Below are positions 8,061-17,917 of a stretch of DNA of 64,000 nt, piece after piece. The position numbers and the translations under genes were made by a program. Origin of the DNA: Candidatus Nanopelagicus limnes (GTDB lineage Bacteria > Actinomycetota > Actinomycetes > Nanopelagicales > Nanopelagicaceae); assembly GCF_002287885.2 (NCBI RefSeq), contig NZ_CP016768.2:744001-808000 (forward strand). The letters are read 5' to 3'. Numbering within the stretch: position 1 is the first letter of the stretch; every line of letters starts with the position of its first letter. The notes under the pieces were generated by a model, which saw only the letters and a list, made by a program, of their open reading frames with translations, searched no databases and was not told the DNA's origin.

Positions 8061-9746
8061 ATGACATTTTCAGTAACCATGCCAGCACTTGGCGAATCTG
8101 TAACTGAAGGAACTGTTACACGTTGGCTTAAAAAAGAGGGCGATTCAATTGCAGTAGATGAGCCATTACTAGAAGTTTCAACAGATAAAGTCGATACTGA
8201 AATTCCATCCCCAGTTGCCGGCGTATTACAAAAAATTGTTGTGCAAGTTGATTCCACAGTTGCAGTTGGCGCAGAGCTTGCTGTAATTGCTGAATCTGGT
8301 TCTGCTGCTAAGCCTGCTGCGCAAACTTCAGCACCCGTTGCTGCGCCGACACCGCCGCCAGTAGCAACTCCTGCTCCAACTCCAGTTGCACCTGTTCAAG
8401 TTTCAACTCCAGCGCCAGCAAGTAGCGGTGCCACAATTGTTTCTATGCCAGCATTAGGTGAATCTGTAACTGAAGGAACTGTTACAAGATGGTTGAAGAA
8501 GGTTGGTGACGCGATAGCTGCTGATGAGGCATTGCTGGAAGTTTCAACAGATAAAGTGGATACTGAAATTCCTTCTCCAGTATCTGGCACCGTATTAAGT
8601 ATTGATGTTCCAGTTGATTCAACTGTTGCAGTTGGTGCTCGCTTAGCCTCCATTGGAGTCTCTGGCACAACCGCACCTGCTGCTAAACCAACTCCTGTTG
8701 CACCTGTTGCAACACCTACGCCAACTCCAATACCAACACCTGCGCCTGTTGCACCTGCTGTTATGCCAGCGCCAGTTATTGCTCCTGCCCCAGTTGCAGC
8801 TGCGCCTGTTAGCTCATCTCGCGCAGATGATGCGTATGTAACTCCTATTGTTCGAAAACTAGCTGCAGAAGCTGGTGTAAACCTTGCAACAATTAAGGGA
8901 ACCGGTGTCGGCGGAAGAATTCGCAAAGAAGATATTTTGGCAGCAACTCCACGCGCTGCCGCAACACCAACTGCAACTGTGATGGCATCAACTGCTGCCG
9001 CTCCTCGTGGACCACTTGCCGTATCACCACTTCGTGGCACAACTGTGAGCATGTCAAGACTTAGAAAAGTTATTGCAGATCGAATGGTTGAATCACTTAA
9101 AATCTCTGCGCAGTTAACAACGGTAGTTGAAGTCGATGTTACAAAAATTGATCGGTTACGAAATGCTGCGAAGGCCTCTTTTGAATCACGAGAAGGTGTG
9201 AAACTAACATTCCTACCATTTTTTGCAGTTGCAGTATGTGAAGCATTAAAGCAACACCCAGTTTTAAACTCCTCAGTTGAGGGTGATCAAATTACTTACC
9301 ATGGCTCTGAACACCTTGGAATTGCCGTTGATACTGACCGTGGATTACTGGTGCCAGTTGTAAAAGATGCTGGTGATTTAAATATGGGTGGTGTTGCTCG
9401 CAAGATTTCCGATGTGGCAGCTAGAACTAGAGAAAATAAGATTACTCCAGATGAATTAGGTGGTGGAACATTCACCATTACTAATACCGGATCTCGTGGC
9501 GCTCTTTTTGATACACCAATCATTAATCAACCACAGGTAGCAATTCTTGGATTAGGTGCAGTAGTTAAGCGCCCAATGGTTGTAAAAGGTGCTGATGGCG
9601 GAGAAACAATTGCGATTAGATCTATGGTTTATCTTGCACTCTCCTACGATCACCGAGTTGTCGATGGCGCAGATGCAGCGCGCTTCTTAGTTACATTAAA
9701 AGAAAGACTTGAAGAGGGCCGCTTCGAATCTGATTTAGGTCTGTAA
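8061..9746 (+). CDS. sucB: Dihydrolipoamide acyltransferase E2 with two lipoyl domains
   Basis: The acyltransferase core of a 2-oxoacid dehydrogenase complex, 561 residues. Domain order: lipoyl 1 (about 1-77, K43 in TDKVDT); Ala/Pro/Thr linker (80-122); lipoyl 2 (about 125-200, K165); a longer Pro/Ala linker (205-250); E3/E1-binding domain (about 257-295, [13 protein letters not shown]...[13 protein letters not shown]); catalytic domain from about 325. Catalytic H531 and D535 are in the DHRVVDG motif. In actinobacteria this protein (SucB/DlaT) can serve both pyruvate and 2-oxoglutarate complexes; which E1 it uses cannot be told here because no E1 gene is nearby. Clustering with lpdA, lipB and lipA fits supply of E3 and lipoate. 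Confidence 0.93.
   Translation: MTFSVTMPALGESVTEGTVTRWLKKEGDSIAVDEPLLEVSTDKVDTEIPSPVAGVLQKIVVQVDSTVAVGAELAVIAESGSAAKPAAQTSAPVAAPTPPPVATPAPTPVAPVQVSTPAPASSGATIVSMPALGESVTEGTVTRWLKKVGDAIAADEALLEVSTDKVDTEIPSPVSGTVLSIDVPVDSTVAVGARLASIGVSGTTAPAAKPTPVAPVATPTPTPIPTPAPVAPAVMPAPVIAPAPVAAAPVSSSRADDAYVTPIVRKLAAEAGVNLATIKGTGVGGRIRKEDILAATPRAAATPTATVMASTAAAPRGPLAVSPLRGTTVSMSRLRKVIADRMVESLKISAQLTTVVEVDVTKIDRLRNAAKASFESREGVKLTFLPFFAVAVCEALKQHPVLNSSVEGDQITYHGSEHLGIAVDTDRGLLVPVVKDAGDLNMGGVARKISDVAARTRENKITPDELGGGTFTITNTGSRGALFDTPIINQPQVAILGLGAVVKRPMVVKGADGGETIAIRSMVYLALSYDHRVVDGADAARFLVTLKERLEEGRFESDLGL
8094..8486 (+). repeat. Near-identical DNA repeat encoding the two lipoyl domains
   Basis: A 27-bp stretch beginning GAATCTGTAACTGAAGGAAC is identical at 8094-8120 and 8460-8486, 366 bp apart and in the same reading frame. 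A second identical block, GAAGTTTCAACAGATAAAGT, surrounds the lipoyl lysine in each copy. Synonymous sites are conserved across these blocks, which suggests recent duplication or ongoing gene conversion. Confidence 0.85.
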
Positions 9747-9747
9747 T

Positions 9748-10635
9748 TTGCCACGTTCTAAAAAAATAGCAGTCACCGGTGCTTCTGGATTAATTGGTAG
9801 CGCACTTTGTGCTCAACTAAAAAATGATGGCCATCAAGTTTTAAAGTTAGTTAGAAGACCAACTCGACTATCTGATGAGGTCACCTGGAATCCTGTTAAA
9901 GGTGAGATTGATTTAAAGCCACTAGAGGGAATAGATGCGGTATTTCATTTAGCTGGAGCTGGTGTTGGAGATAAAAGATGGTCTGCGGCATATCGATCAG
10001 AGATTTTGAATTCCAGATTACTTGGCACAACCACAATTGCTAATGCCTGTGAACAATTACAGCCAGAGGTTTTCATTTCATCTAGCGCAATTGGATATTA
10101 CGGTGAAACTGGAAATCGCGCTGTGGTGGAAACAGATCGAGGCGGTGAGGATTTTCTATCAATTGTTTGCCGTGAATGGGAGGCAGTTGCAAACCTGGCG
10201 CCAAGTGTTAGAACTGTAAAGCTAAGAACCGGTTTAGTGCTTGACCCAACTGGTGGCGCTCTTGGAAGAATGATGCCGATATTTAAATTTGGTTTAGGTG
10301 GCAAGTTAGGTTCTGGCAAACAATGGTGGTCTTGGATAACGCTGCATGATCAAATTCGGGCGATGACATTTTTAATGAATTCAAAAATTGAAGGAGCGGT
10401 TAATCTAACTGCTCCAAATCCAGTGACTAATCAAGAGTTCACCGCCGCATTAGCTCGGGCATTGAAGCGACCAGCATTTTTTCCTGCTCCAGCTTTTGCA
10501 ATCAGAGCAGCTCTAGGTGGATTCTCAACTGAGGTGCTTGGATCTAAAAAAGTTATTCCTAAAGTATTAATGGATAACAACTTTGAGTTTGATTACCCAC
10601 ATCTGCTTGCAGCACTTACCGCATTAGTTGATTAA
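9748..10635 (+). CDS. TIGR01777-family NAD-dependent epimerase/SulA-type protein
   Basis: A 295-residue Rossmann-fold protein of the extended SDR class. It has GASGLIGSALCAQL near the N-terminus, FHLAGAGVGDKRWS in the middle, and SSSAIGYYGETGN with the Tyr typical of this subfamily. The C-terminal DUF1731-like part includes VLGSKKVIPKVL. The physiological substrate of the family is unknown. The TTG start at 9748 is 2 bp after the E2 stop, so translation is probably coupled. In other actinobacteria the same gene follows sucB/dlaT and precedes lipB. Its last 20 bp overlap the convergent FAD oxidase gene. Confidence 0.85.
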   Translation: MPRSKKIAVTGASGLIGSALCAQLKNDGHQVLKLVRRPTRLSDEVTWNPVKGEIDLKPLEGIDAVFHLAGAGVGDKRWSAAYRSEILNSRLLGTTTIANACEQLQPEVFISSSAIGYYGETGNRAVVETDRGGEDFLSIVCREWEAVANLAPSVRTVKLRTGLVLDPTGGALGRMMPIFKFGLGGKLGSGKQWWSWITLHDQIRAMTFLMNSKIEGAVNLTAPNPVTNQEFTAALARALKRPAFFPAPAFAIRAALGGFSTEVLGSKKVIPKVLMDNNFEFDYPHLLAALTALVD

Positions 10636-11761
10636 TCGCCCTCGCGGCTAAATAACCACTTTTCATCGCCCCTTGCTGAGAAGGCGTGGCCATGTGATCT
10701 CCGGCGACATAAACACCCTCTGCCAACTGTAAATTTCTAGATTTACTCTGTCCTGGTAAATGTGCTGGCAATGATTGTTTGATCTCATAGTTAGCAACAT
10801 ATTGCCACTGCTGAGTATTCATCTGCCAAATACTGGATAACTCTTTTCTAAATACACTCTCTGTTATTGGAGAAAGTGATGTGGCGCTAATTAAGTGCTG
10901 ACCTACTGGAGCATACTTTGCAGACACCTGACTGATAACAATTGAATTCACTAACTTTGAGTTAGATGAAATAACAAGATTTTTACCATCCATCGGCAGA
11001 TCAGAGGTGGCAAAGTATGCGGTAGTTGATTCAAACATTTTAGGAAGTGCGCTACCGGTAACTAGCTGTGCGGCAGTCGTTGGATCAGTCGCCACAACAA
11101 TGTACTTAGCGTTGTATTGCCCTGCAGTAGTTACAACTTTGCCCTTAGTGATCATCTCAACCCGCTCATTTAATTTCAGATTCTTTACTGATGCTGCCAA
11201 CCTTTGAGAGAACTGGCCAACTCCCCCAGCTGGTATGCCAGGTAGTGATTTAACAAAGCTGCGCAAAATCTCTTGGGCAACATCGCCGGCAATATTTTTT
11301 GGATCACTCAGAAATACACCAGTCAAAAACGGTTTTAAGACTCGCTCATACAGCGTTGGAAATGAGGTGGTGTAGTCACCAAAACTTCTTAAATTACTCA
11401 CCTTCGGATTAGCTACAAATCTAAGCAATTTTAACTTCTCGCCAACTGAACCGAATTGGGATGAAAATGTCGAAAGAGAATAACCAACTTTTCTTTGATA
11501 ATCAGCTAATCTAATTTGACCCGAGAAGTATTTAAAATCTAAATCCTTTAACACTCCACTTTTTGCAACTTCTGGGTATTTTGGATTGATTACTTGAAAG
11601 CCACGATCACAAATGAATCCATCAATGTAATCACTTCTAACTCGGCCGCCTACAGAATCGCTGGCCTCTAGGAGTATTACAGATCGACCAGATTTTTCTA
11701 GCTCTCGCACAGCGCTTAATCCGGCTAACCCTGCGCCAACTACTATGCAATCAAAACTCAT
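10616..11761 (-). CDS. FAD-dependent amine oxidase/desaturase-like oxidoreductase
   Basis: A 381-residue flavoprotein with an N-terminal dinucleotide-binding motif (VVGAGLAGLSAVREL) followed by the Glu of the FAD ribose site (LLEASDSVGGRVRSD). It ends with the C-terminal FAD block VYVAGDHMATPSQQGAMKSG. This is the architecture of the amine oxidase / protoporphyrinogen oxidase / carotenoid desaturase superfamily. The substrate is not evident. It is the last gene of a minus-strand operon MMPL - Gfo/Idh - this gene, with gaps of 9 and 2 bp. Confidence 0.8.
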   Translation of the reverse strand: MSFDCIVVGAGLAGLSAVRELEKSGRSVILLEASDSVGGRVRSDYIDGFICDRGFQVINPKYPEVAKSGVLKDLDFKYFSGQIRLADYQRKVGYSLSTFSSQFGSVGEKLKLLRFVANPKVSNLRSFGDYTTSFPTLYERVLKPFLTGVFLSDPKNIAGDVAQEILRSFVKSLPGIPAGGVGQFSQRLAASVKNLKLNERVEMITKGKVVTTAGQYNAKYIVVATDPTTAAQLVTGSALPKMFESTTAYFATSDLPMDGKNLVISSNSKLVNSIVISQVSAKYAPVGQHLISATSLSPITESVFRKELSSIWQMNTQQWQYVANYEIKQSLPAHLPGQSKSRNLQLAEGVYVAGDHMATPSQQGAMKSGYLAARAINQLMR

Positions 11762-11763
11762 TC

Positions 11764-12771
11764 TTATCTGAAAGAGATCTCTCTAGCTTGATCGATAATT
11801 TTTGCTACCGCTAAAGCTTCATCAGTACTTACCGGCCACTTTCCACCAGCTAACGCATTTTTCACCTCTACGTAATACTGGGTGTAATTTCCATCAACTG
11901 CTTGATATTCAACTACTTGATCTCCTGCATGGATGTATGCCGCACTCTTTGTGCTCTGCTGCCATTTTCCATCCTTTGGTATCACCCCACTTCGTAACAA
12001 ACTTTCTTGTGGATCTAAATCTTTGATTACCAAGGTGGCTTTATCGCCAACTAATCTGATGCGAGGACCAGCAGATCCCATAATCGCACTTGCTGACAAA
12101 TATGAATCAACACCGTTTTGATGTTTAAGAGTTAAAACAATGTCATCATCAGATCCGCCGCGGATCGCTCTAACAGAGGCACTTATTAATTGTGCTGGAC
12201 CAAACCAATCTAATGCGGTTGAAATTAAATGTGGCTGCAAATCAAGAAGGTTTCCACCACCCTGCTCAACATCCTTATTCTCTCGCCACCCTCCCTTTAA
12301 TTGTGGACGGAAGACTTCAAATCGAGATTCTAAGCGAAAAATTTTACCCAACAAACCTTCACTAATAATCTTTTTAATAGTTGAAGCATCTGAGTCCCAT
12401 TTGCGATTGAAATATGTTGAAACACCAACTCCAGTTTGCTTTGAAACTGCAATTATCTCTTCAGTCTCTTTTAATGTCCTCCCCATTGGTTTATCAACCA
12501 CAACTGGAATACCCGCTTTTAATCCGGCGATTGCTTGTTCGGCATGAGACTGATTTGCAGAAGCCACAACTAATAAATCAATTTTGGTTTTAAGTAGATC
12601 TTCAAGTGAATTACAAATTTGCGAATTTGGAAAATCAGTTTTTGCATCCAGAATTCTTTGTTCATTTCTGGTTAAAATCGATGCGATCTCAAAGCCAGCA
12701 CCAACTAGTAAGGGTGCGTGAAAATATCTCCCCGCTAATCCGTATCCTGCGATACCAACGCGGGGAGCCAT
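11764..12771 (-). CDS. Gfo/Idh/MocA-family oxidoreductase
   Basis: A 335-residue NAD(P)-dependent dehydrogenase. The N-terminal Rossmann domain begins VGIAGYGLAGRYFHAPLL. VVDKPMGRTLKET contains the family lysine in the (D/E)KP motif. The C-terminal alpha/beta domain (about 125-335) has GGGNLLDLQPHLISTALDWFG. Members act on sugars, inositols or related polyols; the substrate here is not identifiable. It sits between the MMPL transporter and the FAD oxidase genes. Confidence 0.88.
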   Translation of the reverse strand: MAPRVGIAGYGLAGRYFHAPLLVGAGFEIASILTRNEQRILDAKTDFPNSQICNSLEDLLKTKIDLLVVASANQSHAEQAIAGLKAGIPVVVDKPMGRTLKETEEIIAVSKQTGVGVSTYFNRKWDSDASTIKKIISEGLLGKIFRLESRFEVFRPQLKGGWRENKDVEQGGGNLLDLQPHLISTALDWFGPAQLISASVRAIRGGSDDDIVLTLKHQNGVDSYLSASAIMGSAGPRIRLVGDKATLVIKDLDPQESLLRSGVIPKDGKWQQSTKSAAYIHAGDQVVEYQAVDGNYTQYYVEVKNALAGGKWPVSTDEALAVAKIIDQAREISFR

Positions 12772-12780
12772 CTTTAAATC

Positions 12781-14964
12781 CTACTTCTTATTTTCATATT
12801 GCAGCTTTGAAGGCCACCAGATCTTTGGTCCAATTACATGAACTAGCGCTGGAACCAACAAGGATCGAACAATAATTGTGTCCAGCAAAACTCCAAAGGC
12901 AACTGCAAAGCCAAGTTCGGCCAGGAACACCAGTGGCAAGACACCTAGAACTGCAAAGGTTGCTGCCAAAACAATTCCAGCAGAGGTAATAACGCCGCCT
13001 GTAACCGTTAAGCCCTTGATAACACCTTTTCGCGTACCAATCTTCATTGACTCCTCGCGAACTCGAGTCATCAGGAAGATGTTGTAATCAATACCTAATG
13101 CCACCAAGAAGATGAAGGCAAAGAGTGGGAATGATGCATCTGCACCAGCAAAACCAAAGACATGCTCAAATACAAGTTGGCAAACGCCAAGTGTTGCCAT
13201 GAAAGAAAGCACCACCGTTAGCAAGAGAATGCCTGCTGCCAAAATGCTTCGAAGCAATAGACCTAGAATGATTCCGATAATCACTAGCACGATTGGAATG
13301 ATCAATCGATTGTCATGTCGTGATGCCACATCGGTGTCATATTGAACAGCTGTTCCACCGCCGACCAATATATCTTTGTCGACCGCTTTTACAGCATCAC
13401 GAATCAAAGGAATTGTATTTCTAGCATCAACTGAGTCTGGTGCAACCTTTAACGTAGCATTTAAAAGTACTTTGCCCTCTACCACTTTGATTGGCGGAGT
13501 AGGTTGTCCTGGAATCTTTTGACCAGCAACAATTGGTTCAACAAATGCCACATTAGAAACACTCATTAGTGCTGCAGTTGCTGCGGCAACATCATTTTCC
13601 TTTACAACTATCTCAACCGGTGATCCTTCACCACTTGGGAAGTGCTCCCCTAATTTTTCAAGTCCAATTACAGAATCAGTTCTAGTTGTGAATGCCTCGG
13701 TATTGGCCAATCCATCTGCCTTAAGAGTGAATGAAAAGCCTGCCAAAATTGTTAGTAGCAACGCCGTTGAAACCCAGATTCGCTTTGGATTCTTTTCAAC
13801 TGCAGCACCAATTTTTGACCAAGCACCACTTAATTGTTCATCCACATCATCAAACCGGGGAACTTTTGGCCAAAAGATCCAGCGGCCAAAAACAACTAGA
13901 AGTGCTGGTAAGAAAGTAAGCACGGTGATCATTGCTGATGCGATTCCAATTGCACCTACCGGACCTAAACCTCTGTTCCCAGATAATTGGCTAAGCAGAA
14001 GTACTAATAGACCGGCAATAACTGTTGATCCTGAAGCAAGAATTGGTTCTACTACACCTCGTAATGCAATTCTCATTGCGTCATATCTTGATTCATGATG
14101 GTGCAACTCTTCTCGATACCTGGCAATCAGCAACAAGGCATAGTCAGTTGCTGCGCCTAATACCAAAACTGAAAGGATTCCCTGCGACTGTCCATTCAAA
14201 TCTATTGTTCCTGCCTTCGCTAGGAAATAAACCACAGTTCCAGCTAATGACAATGCAGTCACTGCGGTAAACAGAGGCAAAATCCATAGGAATGGTGAGC
14301 GATAAACAATAATTAAAATGATAGAAACAACAATCAATGTTGTTAAGAGCAAGGTTGTATCAATTGAACCGAAAGCACCAAACAGGTCAGCAAAAATTCC
14401 ACCAAAACCAGTTACATGGGTGGTGAGATTTTTGGCTTCAAAATTTTCCTTTAAATCCTCACGAATGAATTCAACAAGAATGGGTAGAGTCGGCTTCTCT
14501 TCAATATTTTCTTGTGCGATATCAGAATTAAGTGCGATATTTGCCAGCGCCGCCTTGCCATCCTCGGATGGAATAGCTTGGATTGGAAATCCTGGGACTA
14601 TATAGGTGCTAATTGGTTTGCCTGATTCTGGCAAAATCTTCTCGCCCAATTTATTTAAATAATTTTGAATTTCACCCAGTTTGGCTGGATTCTTCTTTGG
14701 ATCAACATCACCTAGAAAAACCAATAAGGTTGGGATTTGATCATTTGAGCTGTCTGAAAATTTAACAGTTACCTTGCTAGCCAAAGTAGATTCGGCGTTA
14801 TCTGGCAAAAATGCAGCGTTATCATTTTCTTGAACCGTTGAAAGTTTTCCAAATGTTGGTCCTGCAACTGATGAGATACCTAACCAGGCGATGATGGCCA
14901 CGATTGCAATCCAAAGTGGTTTACGACCCTTAACTGAGCCTTTTGATTTGGTTTTAGTAGCCAT
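12781..14964 (-). CDS. MMPL-family (RND) membrane transporter
   Basis: A 727-residue inner-membrane protein with the two-fold MMPL layout. It has an N-terminal TM (about 17-35), an extracytoplasmic domain (about 40-195), and a helical bundle around 200-380 containing GAATDYALLLIARYREEL. A further TM is followed by a second extracytoplasmic domain (about 420-540). The second bundle contains GIDYNIFLMTRVREES. The paired Asp-Tyr (ATDYALLL and GIDYNIFL) are the proton-relay positions of this superfamily. MMPL proteins export lipids or other hydrophobic compounds. Co-transcription with two oxidoreductases raises the possibility of a modified lipid or pigment substrate, which is inference only. Confidence 0.88.
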   Translation of the reverse strand: MATKTKSKGSVKGRKPLWIAIVAIIAWLGISSVAGPTFGKLSTVQENDNAAFLPDNAESTLASKVTVKFSDSSNDQIPTLLVFLGDVDPKKNPAKLGEIQNYLNKLGEKILPESGKPISTYIVPGFPIQAIPSEDGKAALANIALNSDIAQENIEEKPTLPILVEFIREDLKENFEAKNLTTHVTGFGGIFADLFGAFGSIDTTLLLTTLIVVSIILIIVYRSPFLWILPLFTAVTALSLAGTVVYFLAKAGTIDLNGQSQGILSVLVLGAATDYALLLIARYREELHHHESRYDAMRIALRGVVEPILASGSTVIAGLLVLLLSQLSGNRGLGPVGAIGIASAMITVLTFLPALLVVFGRWIFWPKVPRFDDVDEQLSGAWSKIGAAVEKNPKRIWVSTALLLTILAGFSFTLKADGLANTEAFTTRTDSVIGLEKLGEHFPSGEGSPVEIVVKENDVAAATAALMSVSNVAFVEPIVAGQKIPGQPTPPIKVVEGKVLLNATLKVAPDSVDARNTIPLIRDAVKAVDKDILVGGGTAVQYDTDVASRHDNRLIIPIVLVIIGIILGLLLRSILAAGILLLTVVLSFMATLGVCQLVFEHVFGFAGADASFPLFAFIFLVALGIDYNIFLMTRVREESMKIGTRKGVIKGLTVTGGVITSAGIVLAATFAVLGVLPLVFLAELGFAVAFGVLLDTIIVRSLLVPALVHVIGPKIWWPSKLQYENKK

Positions 14965-15093
14965 AGGAAAATGAGCCTTTCAAGGTGTTTGGTGAGGGGT
15001 GAAATCTATCAGCGATGCCATTTTGCTCACACCTGCCCTGCGCTTTTTATGCAAACTTTCGCTAAATATTAAGGTGGCAATTAGGCTAGGTGT

Positions 15094-15747
15094 GTGAGTT
15101 CAACCATATCTATTGTTAAGAGCCTTAAGGTTGAAGAGCTTGGTGTCATTGATTACCTAAGCGCTTGGGAATTGCAAAAACAAATCCAAGAAAAAGTTGC
15201 AAATAATCAAACTGAAAATAGATTGCTTATGCTTCAACATCCATCGGTTTATACAGCAGGGCGCAGAACGCAATTAGCTGACCGACCAATTGATAACACA
15301 CCTGTAATTGATGTTGATCGTGGTGGAAAAATAACCTGGCACGGTCTTGGACAAATTGTTGGTTACCCAATATTGAGATTAAAGAATTCAACTGATGTGG
15401 TTGGCTTTGTGCGAGAGTTAGAAACGACGTTAATTCAAGTGTGTGAACTTTTTGGAGTTAAGGCTGATCGATACTGCGAGCGAAGTGGAGTTTGGGTAAG
15501 AGATCAAAAAGGAGATCGAAAGATTGCCGCTATCGGATTACGGGTTGCTAAAGGTGTAACCATGCATGGCTTTGCTTTGAATGTGAATCCAGATCTTTCT
15601 GCTTACTCCAAAATTATTCCTTGTGGCATTGCCGGTGCGCAGGTTACATCATTAGCAAAAGAACTTGATCGATCAATGAGCGTTGATGAAGTTATGCCAA
15701 CTTTAATTAAAGAGATAACTCCTGTTTTAGAAAGATTATCCCAATGA
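15094..15747 (+). CDS. lipB: Octanoyl-ACP:protein octanoyltransferase
   Basis: LipB transfers octanoate from ACP to lipoyl domains, the first step of lipoate assembly. The 217-residue product contains [17 protein letters not shown] (77-92). The acyl-enzyme C177 is in IIPCGI and the paired lysine is K143 (DRKIAAIG). The GTG start at 15094 has a -10-like TAGGCT at 15082-15087, 6 nt upstream, so it may be leaderless. It overlaps lipA by 4 bp (ATGA). The natural client proteins, E2 and the glycine-cleavage system, are encoded in the same region. Confidence 0.94.
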   Translation: MSSTISIVKSLKVEELGVIDYLSAWELQKQIQEKVANNQTENRLLMLQHPSVYTAGRRTQLADRPIDNTPVIDVDRGGKITWHGLGQIVGYPILRLKNSTDVVGFVRELETTLIQVCELFGVKADRYCERSGVWVRDQKGDRKIAAIGLRVAKGVTMHGFALNVNPDLSAYSKIIPCGIAGAQVTSLAKELDRSMSVDEVMPTLIKEITPVLERLSQ

Positions 15748-16673
15748 GCATTGATCCAAATGGACGCAAGCTGCTTCGAATTGAAGCTAGAAATGCTCAA
15801 ACACCAATTGAGCGAAAGCCAGAGTGGATTAAAACTCGCGCCCATATGGGTCCTGAGTACACAAAACTTCGATCCCTTGTAGCTAAAGAAGGTTTGCACA
15901 CAGTTTGCCAAGAAGCGGCCTGTCCGAACATTTTTGAATGCTGGGAAGATCGAGAAGCAACATTCTTAATTGGTGGTGAAGCATGTACAAGAAGATGCGA
16001 CTTCTGCAATATCGATACTGGTAAACCATTACCGCTAGATCGTGATGAACCTAGAAGAGTTGCCGAATCGGTAAGAAGTATGAATTTAAAGTATGCAACT
16101 ATCACCGGTGTTGCTCGCGATGATTTAGATGATGAGGGCGCCTGGTTGTATGCCGAGACCATTGCTCAAGTTCACCAATTAAATCCTGGTGTTGGAGTTG
16201 AAATGTTGGCCCCAGATTTTAGTGGCCACCCACATTTATTAAATCAGGTCTTTGAAACTAGGCCAGAAGTTTTTGCGCATAACCTGGAGACTGTGCCAAG
16301 AATTTTCAAAGAGATTAGACCTGCATTTAGATATGAAAGATCTTTAAATGTAATCACCCAGGCACGAGATTTTGGTTTGATTACAAAATCAAATTTAATT
16401 CTTGGAATGGGTGAAACTCGCGAAGAGGTCACGCAAGCACTTGTTGATCTTCGTGGTGCTGGCTGTGATTTGATTACTATTACCCAGTATCTGCGGCCAA
16501 CTGCAAAACATCATCCAGTGGTGCGATGGGTTAAGCCAAATGAGTTTGTGGAGTTGAGTAAAGAGGCGGAAGAAATAGGATTTCTTGGTGTTATGAGTGG
16601 TCCATTGGTACGTTCTAGCTATAGAGCAGGTCGTTTGTATAACCAAGCGATGGCTGCCCGGGCAGTTAAGTAA
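15744..16673 (+). CDS. lipA: Lipoyl synthase (radical SAM)
   Basis: LipA inserts two sulfur atoms into protein-bound octanoate. The 309-residue product has both cluster motifs: the auxiliary cluster at C55, C60 and C66 ([14 protein letters not shown]), and the radical-SAM CxxxCxxC at C81, C85 and C88 (CTRRCDFC). The C-terminal serine ligand is in VRSSYRAG. It is translationally coupled to lipB through a 4-bp overlap and is followed 9 bp later by the DUF4191 gene. Confidence 0.96.
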   Translation: MSIDPNGRKLLRIEARNAQTPIERKPEWIKTRAHMGPEYTKLRSLVAKEGLHTVCQEAACPNIFECWEDREATFLIGGEACTRRCDFCNIDTGKPLPLDRDEPRRVAESVRSMNLKYATITGVARDDLDDEGAWLYAETIAQVHQLNPGVGVEMLAPDFSGHPHLLNQVFETRPEVFAHNLETVPRIFKEIRPAFRYERSLNVITQARDFGLITKSNLILGMGETREEVTQALVDLRGAGCDLITITQYLRPTAKHHPVVRWVKPNEFVELSKEAEEIGFLGVMSGPLVRSSYRAGRLYNQAMAARAVK

Positions 16674-16682
16674 GGGAGAGAT

Positions 16683-17384
16683 ATGTTTGGTAGAAAGAAG
16701 AAAAAAGAAGAGGCAGCGGCAAAAGGTGATGCCCCTAAGAAGCAATCGCAATTAGCTGTTGTTAAAGATGCTTATCGCTTAGTTAAGAAGGACTCCCCAC
16801 TTGCCGTAGTTTGGTGTTTGGTTATATTTGCTTTGGTTTTAACTTTTGGCATAATTATTGGCAATAACTTGGGTCATCCAATTTATGCCGGTTTCATTAC
16901 ATTGCCAGTTGCTTTCTTAGCCGCATTCTTTCTCTTCACTCGTTATGCCAACACTGCAGCCTTTGCTTCTATCCAAGGACAATTAGGAGCTGGCGCAAGT
17001 GTTTTGATGTCAATTAAACGAGGCTTTGTTACCACCCCTGCTGTAAATGTTAATCGCGATCAAGATATGGTCCACCGAGTATCAGGCAAGGCCGGCATTA
17101 TTTTGGTTGGTGAAGGCGGATTTGGTGTTAAATCACTTATGCAAGATGAAAAGCGCAAGATGGAACGTTTCCTATCTGGTGTGCCAGTTACTGAAGTAAT
17201 GGTCGGTGAGAATTCAGGTCAAGTTTCGATTAAAAAATTGCATAAGCATCTTAAGAAACTACCAAAGAAATTAAACACTGCTCAATTGCGTGAAGTGCGA
17301 GCGAGATTGCGATCAGTTGGTGGGTTAAATCTTCCAATGCCTAAGGGACCAATGCCTACAAATGTAAGGATGCCACGCAGGTAG
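16683..17384 (+). CDS. DUF4191 membrane protein
   Basis: A 233-residue protein with a basic N-terminus (FGRKKKKEE). Two membrane segments lie at about 41-60 and 64-86. A cytoplasmic domain follows, containing HRVSGKAGIILVGEG, and the tail is basic. The DUF4191 family occurs directly after lipA in many actinobacteria, and the function is unknown. An AGGGAGAG Shine-Dalgarno site precedes the ATG. The gene ends 5 bp from the convergent RDD gene. Confidence 0.85.
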   Translation: MFGRKKKKEEAAAKGDAPKKQSQLAVVKDAYRLVKKDSPLAVVWCLVIFALVLTFGIIIGNNLGHPIYAGFITLPVAFLAAFFLFTRYANTAAFASIQGQLGAGASVLMSIKRGFVTTPAVNVNRDQDMVHRVSGKAGIILVGEGGFGVKSLMQDEKRKMERFLSGVPVTEVMVGENSGQVSIKKLHKHLKKLPKKLNTAQLREVRARLRSVGGLNLPMPKGPMPTNVRMPRR

Positions 17385-17389
17385 GAAAG

Positions 17390-17770
17390 TTAGTATCTCT
17401 CTCTTACAGTTTGGCTATTTGCAAAGTGATCATGAAGAGGTCGGCCGTTGTTTGTAAAAACTGCCGGTAGCACTAAACAAATTAACAAAGTTCTCAACAC
17501 AATTCTGCCTACCTTGACCCGCTGTTGATCTGGATATGTCACAACTTTAATTGCCATTATCCGTTGACCAGCTGATGCGCCAAATGCAATGGTGAACAAA
17601 CAAACTTCAAGATAGAAAATGATCAAGGTTGAAAAGGTATTGTCTGGAATCACCGCAGGACTAAGTAATCCAGCGATCAGCCGGCACATAGTCCAATCAA
17701 TAACTAGGGCTAATAGCCGTCTGCCTAGTGAGGCCTCCGGCAGTAAATTTGGCGTAGCTTCCCAACTCAT
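17390..17770 (-). CDS. RDD-family small membrane protein
   Basis: A 126-residue protein starting MSWEATPNLL. The RDD signature is degenerate (ASLGRRLLALVIDWTM with Arg and Asp conserved) in the first helix. Two further hydrophobic segments lie around 40-62 and 85-105, with GASAGQRIMAIKVV between. The role of the family is unclear. A gene of this kind lies between DUF4191 and glnA in other actinobacteria. A -10-like TAGGGT (17783-17778) lies 7 nt before the ATG. Confidence 0.8.
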   Translation of the reverse strand: MSWEATPNLLPEASLGRRLLALVIDWTMCRLIAGLLSPAVIPDNTFSTLIIFYLEVCLFTIAFGASAGQRIMAIKVVTYPDQQRVKVGRIVLRTLLICLVLPAVFTNNGRPLHDHFANSQTVRERY

Positions 17771-17801
17771 GCGGGCAACCCTAGCCCAAAGGGGAGAAAG
17801 T

Positions 17802-17828
17802 GAAACATAGATGTAACACGTGCTTTAC
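17802..17828. promoter_or_regulatory. GlnR-type operator upstream of glnA
   Basis: The pattern GAAAC (17802-17806), 6 nt, GTAAC (17813-17817), 6 nt, TTTAC (17824-17828) follows the spacing of the actinobacterial GlnR box, in which gTnAC and GaAAc half-sites alternate every 11 bp. Two half-sites are perfect and the third matches 4 of 5. It lies about 90-115 bp upstream of the glnA start. Confidence 0.6.
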
Positions 17829-17917
17829 GGCTTTTTCATTATTTTCTACTAGGTTTTACCTATCTGAAGCGGAGCAAAGTCGCCCTACTTTCAGCAATAT
17901 TTATCTTAGGAGAATAG

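Noticed and set aside
8396..9052. Long antisense frame of 218 codons opposite the E2 gene
   Set aside because: It is the low-complexity mirror of the Ala/Pro/Thr linkers and lipoyl domains; no start signal and no family resemblance.
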